This document shows positions 8,636 through 17,685 of a stretch of 54,691 nt of DNA, piece by piece. Position 1 is the stretch's first letter; every line of letters starts with the position of its first letter. The position numbers and the translations under genes are program-made. The DNA is taken from contig CAYPET010000014.1 in assembly GCA_964409905.1 (NCBI GenBank), forward strand, positions 1 to 54,691, written 5' to 3'. Origin of the DNA: JAGNRR01 sp964409905 (GTDB lineage: Bacteria > Bacteroidota > Bacteroidia > Chitinophagales > Chitinophagaceae). The notes below the pieces were generated by a model. The model did no database searches. It was not told the origin of the DNA and worked only from the letters and a program-made list of their open reading frames with translations.

Positions 8636-9541
8636 ATGAGTTGCGGAACTGTACAAAACGATAGACCTCGCTATAAAAAACCAGATTGGTTACGTGTTAA
8701 ACTTCCCACAGGTGAAAATTACAAACATGTACGCTCGCTGGTTGATGAATACCAATTGCACACTATATGTCAAAGTGGTAATTGCCCCAATATGGGTGAA
8801 TGTTGGGGTGCCGGCACAGCTACCTTCATGATTTTAGGTAATATTTGTACACGGTCCTGCGGTTTTTGCGCGGTGGCTACGGGTAGACCCGAACCAGTAG
8901 ATTGGGATGAGCCACAACGGGTAGCCGAAGCGATTCACCTAATGAAAGTAAAACATGCCGTATTGACTAGTGTAGATAGAGATGAATTAAAGGATGGGGG
9001 CAGCATTATTTGGGCCAATACTGTAAAGGCTATTCGGGTATTGAACCCGGAGACGACCTTGGAAACACTAATTCCAGACTTTAAAGGTGATACTGAGAAT
9101 ATTTTGCGTATTGCCGAAGTAGCTCCTGAAGTTGTATCACACAATATAGAAACGGTTGAGCGGCTAACCCGAAAAGTGCGCATACAAGCTAAATACCACC
9201 GCAGTATGCAAGTCATTCGTACTCTTAAAGAAGCCGGGATGCGTACAAAAAGTGGTATCATGCTGGGCTTGGGCGAAACAAAGGAAGATGTCATCCAAAC
9301 GTTAAAAGATTTACGTGACAATGGATGTGATGTAGTGACTATCGGTCAGTATTTACAACCAACGGCAAGGCATTTGGAGGTACAGCGTTTTGTACATCCT
9401 GACGAATTCGCTGAGTATCAGCAAATTGGTTACGAACTTGGGCTGGATCATGTAGAGAGCGGCCCATTGGTTCGGTCATCATATCATTCTGAAAAACATT
9501 TGTTCAGCGGAAGAGAAACTTACCTACAAAGCAAATTGTAA
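8636..9541 (+). CDS. lipA: Lipoyl synthase
   Basis: A radical-SAM enzyme that inserts two sulfurs into octanoyl groups on lipoyl carrier domains (pyruvate and 2-oxoglutarate dehydrogenase, glycine cleavage). The 301 residues show both cluster motifs: auxiliary CX4CX5C at C45, C50, C56, and the radical-SAM CX3CX2C at C71, C75, C78. The C-terminal RSSYHS motif supplies the serine ligand of the auxiliary cluster. Length is normal. No lipB lies next to it. The start sits 7 nt after a promoter element, implying a near-leaderless mRNA. Confidence 0.97.
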   Translation: MSCGTVQNDRPRYKKPDWLRVKLPTGENYKHVRSLVDEYQLHTICQSGNCPNMGECWGAGTATFMILGNICTRSCGFCAVATGRPEPVDWDEPQRVAEAIHLMKVKHAVLTSVDRDELKDGGSIIWANTVKAIRVLNPETTLETLIPDFKGDTENILRIAEVAPEVVSHNIETVERLTRKVRIQAKYHRSMQVIRTLKEAGMRTKSGIMLGLGETKEDVIQTLKDLRDNGCDVVTIGQYLQPTARHLEVQRFVHPDEFAEYQQIGYELGLDHVESGPLVRSSYHSEKHLFSGRETYLQSKL

Positions 9542-9570
9542 TTGTTACTTTATTTTTTGCCGCTCTTAAA

Positions 9571-10110
9571 CTAATCTTCATTGAAGATTTGATATAAACA
9601 AGGTAAATTTCTACCCAGGCCGTCAACATCCAAACCGTAACCAACCACGAATTTATTCGGAATTTCGAAACCAATATAATCAAGTTTTATGCTGTTCAGG
9701 TGGACTTCTGGTTTGCTAAGCAACGTACAAATTTTGATACTATTTGGGTTTTTCTTTTTCAATGTTTGTATAAAGGCTGACATGGTATTTCCGGTATCTA
9801 CAATATCCTCAACGATAATAATATCTCTTTCTGATACATCTTCCTGTAAACCCAACGTTTCCAACACTTTCCCTGTAGAATTTAAACCTTCGTATGAATT
9901 CAATTTTACAAAATTGAGGGTACAATCTAATTGAACGTGCTTAAATAGTTCTGCAATAAACATAAAACACCCATTTAGGACACCAATGAATACGGGATTC
10001 CTCCCTTGATAATCCGCTGATATTTGGTCTGCAATTTGCTTGACCCGTTTGATTATTTCATCCTCAGGAATGTACATCCTGAATGCTTTATCGTGAATAT
10101 GATAAATCAT
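9571..10110 (-). CDS. hpt: Hypoxanthine phosphoribosyltransferase
   Basis: A purine salvage enzyme that makes IMP or GMP from hypoxanthine or guanine and PRPP. The 179 residues contain the PRPP-binding motif VEDIVDTGNTM (E101, D102, D105), the FIGVLNGCFMF loop near residue 45, and the purine-binding KFVVGYGLDVDGLGRNLPC segment near the C-terminus. It starts 1 nt after the stop of the glucosaminidase gene and is the last gene of a four-gene minus-strand cluster. Confidence 0.95.
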   Translation of the reverse strand: MIYHIHDKAFRMYIPEDEIIKRVKQIADQISADYQGRNPVFIGVLNGCFMFIAELFKHVQLDCTLNFVKLNSYEGLNSTGKVLETLGLQEDVSERDIIIVEDIVDTGNTMSAFIQTLKKKNPNSIKICTLLSKPEVHLNSIKLDYIGFEIPNKFVVGYGLDVDGLGRNLPCLYQIFNED

Positions 10111-10111
10111 A

Positions 10112-11824
10112 TTATTTTGATTCTTCCTCGTAAATTAAACTGTCAAACTTCTTTTTGAGGTCCTTCACATCATCGGAAACATTCTTTTCGTCATACTTCC
10201 TTTCATTATTTTTCCTTTTAAGGTCGTTTTGCTGTTGTTTTTGAATAATAACCTCTTGATTACTATTAACAGGTTCGGGTATCACTTTTTGCTCCTGTTG
10301 TTGTTGAGCATTATATTTTTGCTTGAGCTCTGCATCATAGTATTGCTGCACTTCGTTTGAACCATCACCCATTAATTGCTCAACCTTCTTCGCTTTAACA
10401 ACGTCTAAAATTGGGCTATCTTTTTTATCTGTATGTAATGTTGACTGATTTGAGCTTGTTGACGTATTGGCTTCAATATTTTTTTCAGCTATTGTTGCCA
10501 CTTCTTTTGGGGGGGTTACGTCAGCGGGTTTGAGGATTACCGCATCCTCCTCTTTTTGCATAGTGGTAATCGGATTAGGGGTTTCTTTCACTACCTCTTT
10601 TTCTTGCTCTACAATTTTTTCAGCAACTTTTACTACCTCCTTAATTGGCTCGGTACTCTTTACTGGCTCAAGCTCTTCTACTTTTTTAAGTTTCTCAGAT
10701 TTGACTGAAGGCTTACTTGCCACCTTTGTTTCGACTGTATCAAGTGTAAAGGTTTCTCTTTTTGTGGCTAACTGCGTAGTGCCCGTTTCATTTACGAGTT
10801 TAGGTGTTTTATCTGAGCGGCCTTGCAAATATATTTTTTCGCCAACCGCAGGTTCTTCTCCTTCAAATAAGTTGTTATAAACATACAAGTATTTTAGTAT
10901 AACGCCTGTTTCCTGAGAAATACTGTGCATGGTTTCGCCCTCCTTTACACGGTGATACATTCGATCTCCTTTCTTTGATTTTTTCTTCAAGTAAATAAAC
11001 ATGTCCGCATAGAGCGGCTCATCGGCCAGATCATTGATATCTAACAGCTTGGCATACCGAATATTGTATTGTATAGCCTCGGGCAAGAGATAGTCGCCTT
11101 TACGAGCCCAAAAACCAGAGCGCCCATTTTTTATCATCAGTTTGTCGTAGATTACTTTTCTGGCTGCTACTTCGGGTCGTTCAGCAGAGGCAGGGTTTGA
11201 TATCGGTTTATTTTCAACATTGATTTCCACTTTGTCATCCGTATTTTCAGTTATTGCTGCATCGGCCATCGGCACAACTTCTTTGCCGGCTTTAGTTTCT
11301 TGTGCCAGTTCAAGTGCTTCAATAGTGTATTGCTGCAGGTTATAAGTTTCTATCAACTCGATAAGTCGTAAAGCGTATTGTGGGTTGGTTGCATAACCCG
11401 CTTTGCGAAGTCCATGACACCAGGCTTTGTAATCAGTGATATCGAGATCAAATAAAAAGTTGTAATGAGCCCTAGTGCGTAAAAAATCGGAATGATCGAG
11501 ATAGGAATCCTTTGCTGTTTTATATTTTCTAAAACACTCGCTTCTCCTATCATCATCGTGCAAAAAATTTTCGCCAGTCCATTCCTTTTTACATTTAATA
11601 CCAAAATGGTTATTCGCCTCGGTGCATAACTCGCTGGTACCCGATGCTGTTTCCAATATCCCCTGAGCCAGGCTAATAGAAGCCGGCACACCTGTGCGGA
11701 TTTGTTCGTCCATAGCCCAATAACGATATTGCTCTATGTAACGCATTTTCTTCGGATCCAACTCTTGGGCAGCAATGCTTTGCACTATAAATAAAATGAT
11801 GAATAAACTGAAAATTCTTCGCAT
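10112..11824 (-). CDS. Secreted glucosaminidase with LysM domain
   Basis: A probable peptidoglycan hydrolase of 570 residues. A signal peptide (1-19) is followed by a glucosaminidase (GH73-type) domain at about 25-165, with SLAQGILETASGTS (likely catalytic E58) and NNHFGIKC. A LysM repeat lies around 289-333 (HRVKEGETMHSISQETGV). The last 200 or more residues are Glu/Lys/Pro/Gln-rich and low in complexity, probably a disordered tail. It probably cleaves N-acetylglucosaminyl bonds in the periplasm during wall growth (family knowledge). It shares an operon-like run with the symporter, methyltransferase and hpt. Confidence 0.9.
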   Translation of the reverse strand: MRRIFSLFIILFIVQSIAAQELDPKKMRYIEQYRYWAMDEQIRTGVPASISLAQGILETASGTSELCTEANNHFGIKCKKEWTGENFLHDDDRRSECFRKYKTAKDSYLDHSDFLRTRAHYNFLFDLDITDYKAWCHGLRKAGYATNPQYALRLIELIETYNLQQYTIEALELAQETKAGKEVVPMADAAITENTDDKVEINVENKPISNPASAERPEVAARKVIYDKLMIKNGRSGFWARKGDYLLPEAIQYNIRYAKLLDINDLADEPLYADMFIYLKKKSKKGDRMYHRVKEGETMHSISQETGVILKYLYVYNNLFEGEEPAVGEKIYLQGRSDKTPKLVNETGTTQLATKRETFTLDTVETKVASKPSVKSEKLKKVEELEPVKSTEPIKEVVKVAEKIVEQEKEVVKETPNPITTMQKEEDAVILKPADVTPPKEVATIAEKNIEANTSTSSNQSTLHTDKKDSPILDVVKAKKVEQLMGDGSNEVQQYYDAELKQKYNAQQQQEQKVIPEPVNSNQEVIIQKQQQNDLKRKNNERKYDEKNVSDDVKDLKKKFDSLIYEEESK

Positions 11825-11858
11825 ATCTCGTAAACTTCTACTGACTCTAACAAAAATA

Positions 11859-12500
11859 TTACAATTTTCTCATAAGCATGATGCCGTCACGCAGAGGTAA
11901 CAACATGTTTTCAACTCGTTCATCTTGCTGAATTTTTTGATTAAACGCTGCTAATGCCCGACCGTTTTTGCTTGCTGTTTCAGGTTGTAACACCTCACCT
12001 TCGTAAAGCACATTATCAGCCAGTATTACGCCACCAGTGGGCATTTTGTCAATAATCAAATCGTAATAATTTGTATAATTCACTTTATCGGCGTCAATAA
12101 ATACTAAATCAAATTGGTGTTTGAGTGTTGGTATTATGTCGAGTGCGTTGCCCAAAATAAGTTCTATACGGTCTGTTAAATTTTCACGAGCAATAAATTC
12201 TTTTTGAATATCCTCCAAGTATTTATCATTATCGATTGTAATCAATTTTCCCTCGGGCTGTAATCCCTGAGCCAAACAAATTGCCGAATATCCTGTATAG
12301 GTTCCTATCTCAAGGATATATTTTGGACGAATACTCTGACTAATAAATTTGAGGAAAGCTCCTTGCAAATGACCGCTTATCATCTGTGGAATAGCAACTT
12401 CCAAATTAGTTTTCCGATTCAATGCATGGAGATGCTCTGATTCTGAAGTGGTATAACGTTCGGCATATTTATAAATATTATCTAATTCGTCTTTTATCAT
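11859..12500 (-). CDS. SAM-dependent O-methyltransferase
   Basis: A 213-residue class I methyltransferase of the caffeoyl-CoA/catechol O-methyltransferase type. Visible motifs are motif I YILEIGTYTGYSA at 61-73, an acidic residue binding the SAM ribose in ITIDND, and the metal/substrate motif LVFIDADKVNY at about 130-140, with a following DN pair in ILADNVLYEG. The substrate is unknown. Its ATG overlaps the symporter stop by 4 nt (ATGA), which indicates translational coupling. Confidence 0.9.
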   Translation of the reverse strand: MIKDELDNIYKYAERYTTSESEHLHALNRKTNLEVAIPQMISGHLQGAFLKFISQSIRPKYILEIGTYTGYSAICLAQGLQPEGKLITIDNDKYLEDIQKEFIARENLTDRIELILGNALDIIPTLKHQFDLVFIDADKVNYTNYYDLIIDKMPTGGVILADNVLYEGEVLQPETASKNGRALAAFNQKIQQDERVENMLLPLRDGIMLMRKL

Positions 12501-14002
12501 TTTAAAGAGGATTTTGAAACCAAAAATAAGCCAATAAAGGTGAGCAGCCCATTGAGGATTAATAGTTCAATCCCAATTTGATAACCATTAAAAATAAAGG
12601 GTGAGTAAGTTTTGATAAGCCATGTAATAAAGGGCGAAAAGAGGCAAATCATAGTCACAAATAAGCTATCGGTAATTGTACGCTTGGTAAGAATACCAAA
12701 AGCAAATAAGCCCAGTAAAGGCCCATAGGTATAACCGGCCAGGTCTAGTATGACATAAATAATTGATTTGTTACCTATCCACTTGAAAATAAGTATGCAT
12801 AAAAAAAAGATAAGCGTAAAGGCAAAATGGACTGTCAGCCGTATTTGCTTGCGCTTTTTTTCATCCCAGTTTGACCGACGCTGAAGCCCCAATATATCAA
12901 TACAAAAAGATGAAGTAAGGGCTGTAAGAGCGCCATCAGCGCTTGGGAAAAGAGCTGAAATTAACGCAATGATAAAAATGACGCCAATACCAACAGGCAA
13001 ATAATTGAGTGCTACGGTAGGGAATAAATCATCCCCAATAATGTTGGTTCCATTAAGTATCAGTTCTTTGCCAACATATGCTCCTTGTTTACTAAGTATG
13101 AATAAATAAAGGATGCCCCCTAAAAAAAGAAATAAAAAGTTCACGAACACGATAATACTACTGAAGGTTAAGATATTTTTCTGCGAGTCTTTCAGCTTTT
13201 TTACGCTTATATTTTTTTGCATCATTTCCTGGTCTAAGCCTGTCATGGCGATGGCAATAAATGCACCGCCGATTATTTGCTTCATATAATGACCATTACT
13301 GCTAATATCCGTATTGAAAATTTTAGTGTACCCCTTATCAGATAATACCTGCAAGGCATCAAAAAAACCAAGTTGCAGGTGACTCAAAATATAAACTGTA
13401 CAAACCACAAGTCCAGCCAACATTAAGGTTGTTTGAAGTGTATCGGTATAGACAATTGTCTTTACACCACCTTCAAAAGTGTATAATACAATCATAAAAA
13501 GAATGATTAATGTGGTTAACCAAAACGGCACATGCAAAGCATCCAATATGAAAATCTGCAAGACATTAATTACCAGATATAATCGCGCTGTAGCACCTAT
13601 GGTTCGAGAAATGATAAAAAACAAGGAGCCTGTTTTGTATGTGTAAAATCCAAATCGCTGCTTTAGGTAATCATAAATCGATGTAAGACCAAGCCGATAA
13701 TACAGGGGTAGCAGGACATAAGCAATAACAAAATAACCCAAAAAATAACCTAATACCACCTGAAAATAACCAAAGGCTTTAAATTCATCTCCCGTAAAAT
13801 TGCCTACAGTACCCGGCACACTCACAAAGGTTACACCACTTAATGAAGTGCCAATCATGCCAAAGGCAACCAACATCCAATTCGAATTACGATTACCAAC
13901 AAAAAATGAATCATTATCACTATTACGCGAAGTGAACCAAGCTACTGCCAACAACAATAAAAAATATCCGCCAACAAACAAGAGAAGTAAAGTAGAGCTC
14001 AT
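12497..14002 (-). CDS. Sodium:solute symporter family transporter
   Basis: A 501-residue, strongly hydrophobic protein with about 13 membrane segments, consistent with the SSS family. Typical traits are the GNRNSNW segment after TM1, the GTSLSGVTFVSVPG stretch in TM2-3 where the sodium site usually lies, and the conserved IALISALFPSADGALTALTSSFCIDIL region. The substrate cannot be read from the sequence. It is the first gene of the minus-strand cluster symporter / O-methyltransferase / glucosaminidase / hpt. A near-consensus -7 (TATTTTCG) lies at 14018-14025. Confidence 0.92.
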   Translation of the reverse strand: MSSTLLLLFVGGYFLLLLAVAWFTSRNSDNDSFFVGNRNSNWMLVAFGMIGTSLSGVTFVSVPGTVGNFTGDEFKAFGYFQVVLGYFLGYFVIAYVLLPLYYRLGLTSIYDYLKQRFGFYTYKTGSLFFIISRTIGATARLYLVINVLQIFILDALHVPFWLTTLIILFMIVLYTFEGGVKTIVYTDTLQTTLMLAGLVVCTVYILSHLQLGFFDALQVLSDKGYTKIFNTDISSNGHYMKQIIGGAFIAIAMTGLDQEMMQKNISVKKLKDSQKNILTFSSIIVFVNFLFLFLGGILYLFILSKQGAYVGKELILNGTNIIGDDLFPTVALNYLPVGIGVIFIIALISALFPSADGALTALTSSFCIDILGLQRRSNWDEKKRKQIRLTVHFAFTLIFFLCILIFKWIGNKSIIYVILDLAGYTYGPLLGLFAFGILTKRTITDSLFVTMICLFSPFITWLIKTYSPFIFNGYQIGIELLILNGLLTFIGLFLVSKSSLK

Positions 14003-14184
14003 AATGATTATTTCAACCGAAAATATAGTGGGAAGGTCAATACTTCTCTTTTTATAAAGGATTTTTCGGCCAATAGGTCATCTCATTGTCAATATAACTT
14101 GTTCTATAGACCTTTAATAATTTCTTTAACAAAATTACTTTTCAAGCCCCTCATCAACAGTTACCTTAGGCAATCAAACGAATA

Positions 14185-15423
14185 ATGATGAAAAAACTGT
14201 TACTAATTTGCTCCTTCCTTTTCTTAATGCATCAGGTTGTATTCGCACAAGTGCAAACTTGGACGCAAGTAAGCTCATTACCTGCCAGTACTAATGCGCG
14301 CAATCATCCTGTAACCTTTTCAATAGGACAATTTGGTTATTTGCTCACAGGCTACGATGGGAACTTTTTGTTGGGCGATTTTTATCAATATAACCCGGTC
14401 TCGGATAGTTGGACAACCAAAGCAAACTTCCCGGGTGGCCCCAGAGGTTTTGCCTATGGCGTAGAGCATAACGGCAAAGGCTACGTTGGCTTTGGCATTG
14501 GTGTTGTTTCAAATACGGTGGTGTATTATAACGATTTATGGGAGTATGATCCAACTACCGATAACTGGACCAAATTAGCTGATTGTCCTGCAGATGGCAG
14601 ACGACACCCAGCATTTTTGGCAGCTAATAATAAACTATACCTTGGCTGCGGTGACAATCAAAATGGGAACAATTTAAGAGATTGGTGGGAATATGATATA
14701 CAAACCAATACGTGGACCCAAAAACCAGACTTGCCAGCGCCGCCACGTCATCACCCCTACTTCTTTACAATTAATGATGAGCCATATGTGGGCTTTGGGC
14801 ATAATGGAAACGCCATCTACAAAGATTTATTCCGCTATAATCCCGCTACTTCTTCATGGATAAAAATGGCCGATCTGCCAGCCCAAGGGCGTGTAGCAGG
14901 TACACAATTTACATACAACAATAAAGGATATTTGCTCAGTGGTCAAGGCGAAGATCATTTAAACATGGCTACAGGTGAATTTTGGGAATACGACCCACAA
15001 ACCAACTCGTGGACGAGCTTACCACCACACCCGGGTGGTTCGCGCTGGGCACCGGGTTCGTTTGTAATAGGCAACACCGTTTACTTTACCTGTGGCGAGT
15101 CAGGCTTTACAACCCTCACCAATTTAAAGGATATGTGGAAGTATGAATTTCCATCCTTCCCTGCCAATGTTGAGGCTTTTGATAAATCCGAAATAAAAAT
15201 TTACCCAAATCCTGCTCATGACGCAATTCAAATTTCGGCAACAAATAACATTGAAGCAATCGAAATTTTTACCCTGACGGGTGTGCGTATACAAGCAGAT
15301 CTACAGAAACTGGATTCTCGGACATGGAATTTAGATACCCGTTCATACAGTAACGGAAATTACCTTGCTCGTTTAATTAACGATAAAGGCAATATGACCA
15401 TGAGATTTAGCGTACAACACTAA
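14185..15423 (+). CDS. T9SS-exported kelch-repeat protein
   Basis: 412 residues: signal peptide (about 1-21), then roughly six kelch-type blades of about 50 residues with recurring patterns such as DLWEYDPTTDNWTKLADCP, WWEYDIQTNTWTQKPDLP and EFWEYDPQTNSWTSLPPHP, forming a beta-propeller. A T9SS sorting domain starting IYPNPAHDAIQIS closes the protein. It is therefore likely exported across the outer membrane and cell-surface bound or secreted. The role is unknown; binding of protein or glycan is possible. A near-consensus -7 (TACTTTTC) lies at 14136-14143. Confidence 0.88.
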   Translation: MMKKLLLICSFLFLMHQVVFAQVQTWTQVSSLPASTNARNHPVTFSIGQFGYLLTGYDGNFLLGDFYQYNPVSDSWTTKANFPGGPRGFAYGVEHNGKGYVGFGIGVVSNTVVYYNDLWEYDPTTDNWTKLADCPADGRRHPAFLAANNKLYLGCGDNQNGNNLRDWWEYDIQTNTWTQKPDLPAPPRHHPYFFTINDEPYVGFGHNGNAIYKDLFRYNPATSSWIKMADLPAQGRVAGTQFTYNNKGYLLSGQGEDHLNMATGEFWEYDPQTNSWTSLPPHPGGSRWAPGSFVIGNTVYFTCGESGFTTLTNLKDMWKYEFPSFPANVEAFDKSEIKIYPNPAHDAIQISATNNIEAIEIFTLTGVRIQADLQKLDSRTWNLDTRSYSNGNYLARLINDKGNMTMRFSVQH

Positions 15424-15442
15424 AAACGATCATGTTAGATTA

Positions 15443-15478
15443 AAAAAGCTCGAATCATGCGATTGGAGCTTTTTTTTT
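15443..15478. terminator. Terminator between converging genes
   Basis: The stem AAAAGCTCgAATC / GATTgGAGCTTTT, with one G-G mismatch and a 4-nt loop, is preceded by A's and followed by eight or more T's. It can act in both directions between the kelch gene and the facing small membrane protein gene. Confidence 0.8.
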
Positions 15479-15481
15479 GTT

Positions 15482-15973
15482 CTAGAAGTAACCAAAATAT
15501 TCCTTTGAATGGCGCGCATATTCAATTTTTATCTCATCCCCAAGCTGCCATTTTTTAAAGTCATTTGCTGATACCTCTATGGTATATTTATTAGGGCTGT
15601 TCAAGTAAAAATGATAGGAATCATTCAGTTTCATGTATTTTTTTTGAATAATATTAGCAGCCTCAACAATTTTAGTTGCCTCTGTTTTATCTTTTTTGTA
15701 GGCCAAAATTTTTGCCCTATAGGCTACAAAGGCAATTAAGCCAACAAAAAACATCATAAACGCAAAGCCAATGAAATAGATACTATACACAACCTTAATA
15801 GGCATACGCTCGCCCCCTCGCAGGTTCATTAATATTAAGCAAACCAGCAAAGGAGCCAAAGTGCCAATAACAAGCAGTACATTCATGGTGCGCACATACA
15901 ATTTACTTTCGGTATTATAGCGCCGTTCTATGAAGGCCAATTCATCTTGCTGCAAGGGCTCCAAGTGCATCAT
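15482..15973 (-). CDS. Small two-TM membrane protein of unknown function
   Basis: About 163 residues from ATG 15973 (a second ATG follows at 15970). The open frame continues 25 codons upstream, but that part runs toward the tRNA promoter and looks non-coding. Two membrane segments lie near residues 30-50 and 62-85, followed by a soluble C-terminal domain that ends HSKEYFGYF. No family was recognised. The location suggests an independent single-gene transcript that ends in the shared terminator. Confidence 0.65.
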   Translation of the reverse strand: MMHLEPLQQDELAFIERRYNTESKLYVRTMNVLLVIGTLAPLLVCLILMNLRGGERMPIKVVYSIYFIGFAFMMFFVGLIAFVAYRAKILAYKKDKTEATKIVEAANIIQKKYMKLNDSYHFYLNSPNKYTIEVSANDFKKWQLGDEIKIEYARHSKEYFGYF

Positions 15974-16025
15974 AAAATTCCTGAATGAAAATAAATAAAA
16001 TAATCTGTTTTTTCCTAAAATATAA

Positions 16026-16033
16026 TACCTTTG
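16026..16033 (+). promoter_or_regulatory. -7 promoter element for tRNA-Leu(UAG)
   Basis: TACCTTTG matches TAnnTTTG and ends 15 nt before the mature 5' end of the tRNA. Confidence 0.5.
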
Positions 16034-16048
16034 CCCTCCCGAAAACAT

Positions 16049-16130
16049 GCGGGTGTGGTGAAATTGGTAGACACGCTAGACTTAGGATCTAGTGCTTCAC
16101 GGCATGGGGGTTCGAGTCCCTCCACCCGCA
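16049..16130 (+). tRNA. tRNA-Leu (anticodon UAG)
   Basis: The acceptor stem GCGGGTG (16049-16055) pairs exactly with CACCCGC (16123-16129), with discriminator A. The anticodon stem CTAGA/TCTAG encloses the loop CTTAGGA with anticodon TAG at 16083-16085. A long class II variable arm and the T-arm GGTTCGAGTCCC are present. CCA is not encoded. Confidence 0.97.
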
Positions 16131-16135
16131 CTCTT

Positions 16136-16186
16136 CAAACGCTGTAACTCTTAGGTTTAACGAAGAGCGTACAGCGTTTGATTTTT
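16136..16186 (+). terminator. Terminator-like hairpin between tRNA-Leu and tig
   Basis: An outer stem CAAACGCTGT / ACAGCGTTTG (16136-16145 with 16171-16180) encloses a smaller CTCTT / AAGAG stem and is followed by TTTTT. It ends only 14 nt before the tig ATG, so it may end the tRNA transcript or act as a structured leader for tig. Confidence 0.65.
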
Positions 16187-16200
16187 AAAGTAAATTGATT

Positions 16201-17553
16201 ATGGCAACAGTACAGCAAGACAACATTGGCAAACACCACGAAAAAGTTATCATTACATTGACAAAAGAAGACTATGTGCCTGCTTTTACCTCCTCACTAA
16301 AAAAGCAGGCCAAGCAAGCCAATTTGCCAGGCTTCCGAAAAGGCAAAGTGCCTGCCGGAATGTTGAGAAAAATGTATGGTCCGGGCATTTTTCAAGAAGA
16401 AATTTTGCGACTGGCGGGCACAGAGCTAGAAAAGTATTTATTAGAAAATAAGGTTGAATTTTTGGCCAGACCGCTACCAGCGGCATCTCAAGCTCAGTTA
16501 AACCTTGATATGGATAGCGAGGGCGAATATGTGTTTGAATACGAATACGCAGCAGTGCCTGATATGAAACTTAGTTTACTTGAAACTAATGATAAATGGC
16601 CAATGTACAAAGTAAACGTTACGGACGAAATGATTGATGAAGAGGTGGAACGATTTCGCTACAAAGCCGGTAACATGCAAGATGTTGAAGAAATCAGCGT
16701 TGATGACAATGTGCTTAATGTGACATTACAAGAGGAGGCAAATGGTGAAGTATTCGAAAATTCTCTGTTGTTGAAGTACTTTACACCAACAGCTCAAAAA
16801 GAGCTTCTTGGCAAGAAAGTGGATACTCAAATAAGCATGAAGCTCAGCGATGCACTGAATGCTGATATTTTGCCAGCGGTTGTAAAAGATTTAAACCTAG
16901 ACCCTGAAGCACAGGCAGATAAAGACAAAGTCTTCACCATCACCGTTACCAAAATAGGATTAATAGAAAAACCCGAACTAAATGAAGATTTCTACAATCA
17001 AATCTATCCTGGTCAAGAACTAAAAACAATTGAGGATTTTCGGGCTCAAGTCAAAAATGATATAGAAAGTTACTGGGCTAATCAAGCCAAAAACTTTTTG
17101 CATAACGAGATCTATGAACGCTTTATTCACGAAACCGATTTTGATTTGCCCAATGATTTTCTGAAACGCTGGTTGCTAGTATCTGAAGACAAATATAATA
17201 GCATGGAAGATGTTGAAGCTGCTTATGATGGCTTCAGTCATGGTATACGCTGGGAATTAATACTTAAAAAGCTGGTAGAAGAAAATAACATTGATGTATC
17301 GCGAGAGGAAATTGAAGCTGCCGTAAAAATACAGTTGCAACAATATTTTGGCGGTGCCGCCTTTGACGATAGTGCCGACTGGGTAAAGCAATTTATCAAC
17401 AAGCAAATGCAAGACAGGGATACATATGAAAAAACATACCGACAAGTGCTGAATAATAAAGTTTTTGACTTCTTAGAAAATGCATTCACGATAGAAGAAA
17501 AGAGTATATCGGTTGATGATTTTATTAAATTACCACACAGCCATCACCACTAG
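16201..17553 (+). CDS. tig: Trigger factor
   Basis: A ribosome-associated chaperone that binds nascent chains near the exit tunnel. It has 450 residues from ATG 16201; a TTG two codons upstream is possible but unneeded. The N-terminal ribosome-binding domain has the signature loop GFRKGKVP near residue 45, slightly changed from the textbook GFRxGKxP but intact. The central PPIase domain is weakly conserved, as is usual in Bacteroidota. A long helical C-terminal domain follows. The protein ends in a His-rich tail (HSHHH), which is unusual and might bind metal. Confidence 0.93.
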   Translation: MATVQQDNIGKHHEKVIITLTKEDYVPAFTSSLKKQAKQANLPGFRKGKVPAGMLRKMYGPGIFQEEILRLAGTELEKYLLENKVEFLARPLPAASQAQLNLDMDSEGEYVFEYEYAAVPDMKLSLLETNDKWPMYKVNVTDEMIDEEVERFRYKAGNMQDVEEISVDDNVLNVTLQEEANGEVFENSLLLKYFTPTAQKELLGKKVDTQISMKLSDALNADILPAVVKDLNLDPEAQADKDKVFTITVTKIGLIEKPELNEDFYNQIYPGQELKTIEDFRAQVKNDIESYWANQAKNFLHNEIYERFIHETDFDLPNDFLKRWLLVSEDKYNSMEDVEAAYDGFSHGIRWELILKKLVEENNIDVSREEIEAAVKIQLQQYFGGAAFDDSADWVKQFINKQMQDRDTYEKTYRQVLNNKVFDFLENAFTIEEKSISVDDFIKLPHSHHH

Positions 17554-17580
17554 TACCTGACCATCAAAAACAATTTCCAA

Positions 17581-17602
17581 AAACCCACAGTAATGTGGGT
17601 TT
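17581..17602 (+). terminator. Terminator after tig
   Basis: A 9-bp perfect stem AAACCCACA / TGTGGGTTT with loop GTAA, followed by a T-rich stretch. It lies 27 nt after the tig stop. Confidence 0.75.
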
Positions 17603-17648
17603 GTGTTTTCTTTAGAACTCATCATTCTGATGTGCAAGGAGTTTCAAG

Positions 17649-17656
17649 TAACTTTG
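17649..17656 (+). promoter_or_regulatory. -7 promoter element for ferritin
   Basis: TAACTTTG matches TAnnTTTG and ends 29 nt before the ferritin ATG (17686). No clear -33 is seen. Confidence 0.5.
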
Positions 17657-17685
17657 CATGGTACAACAAAACAAATAGATAAAAT

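Noticed and set aside
10467..10880. Plus-strand ORF of 137 codons
   Set aside because: It mirrors the Glu/Lys/Pro-rich tail of the glucosaminidase gene. The Ser/Thr/Phe/Val-rich product is a shadow of the real gene's codon bias.
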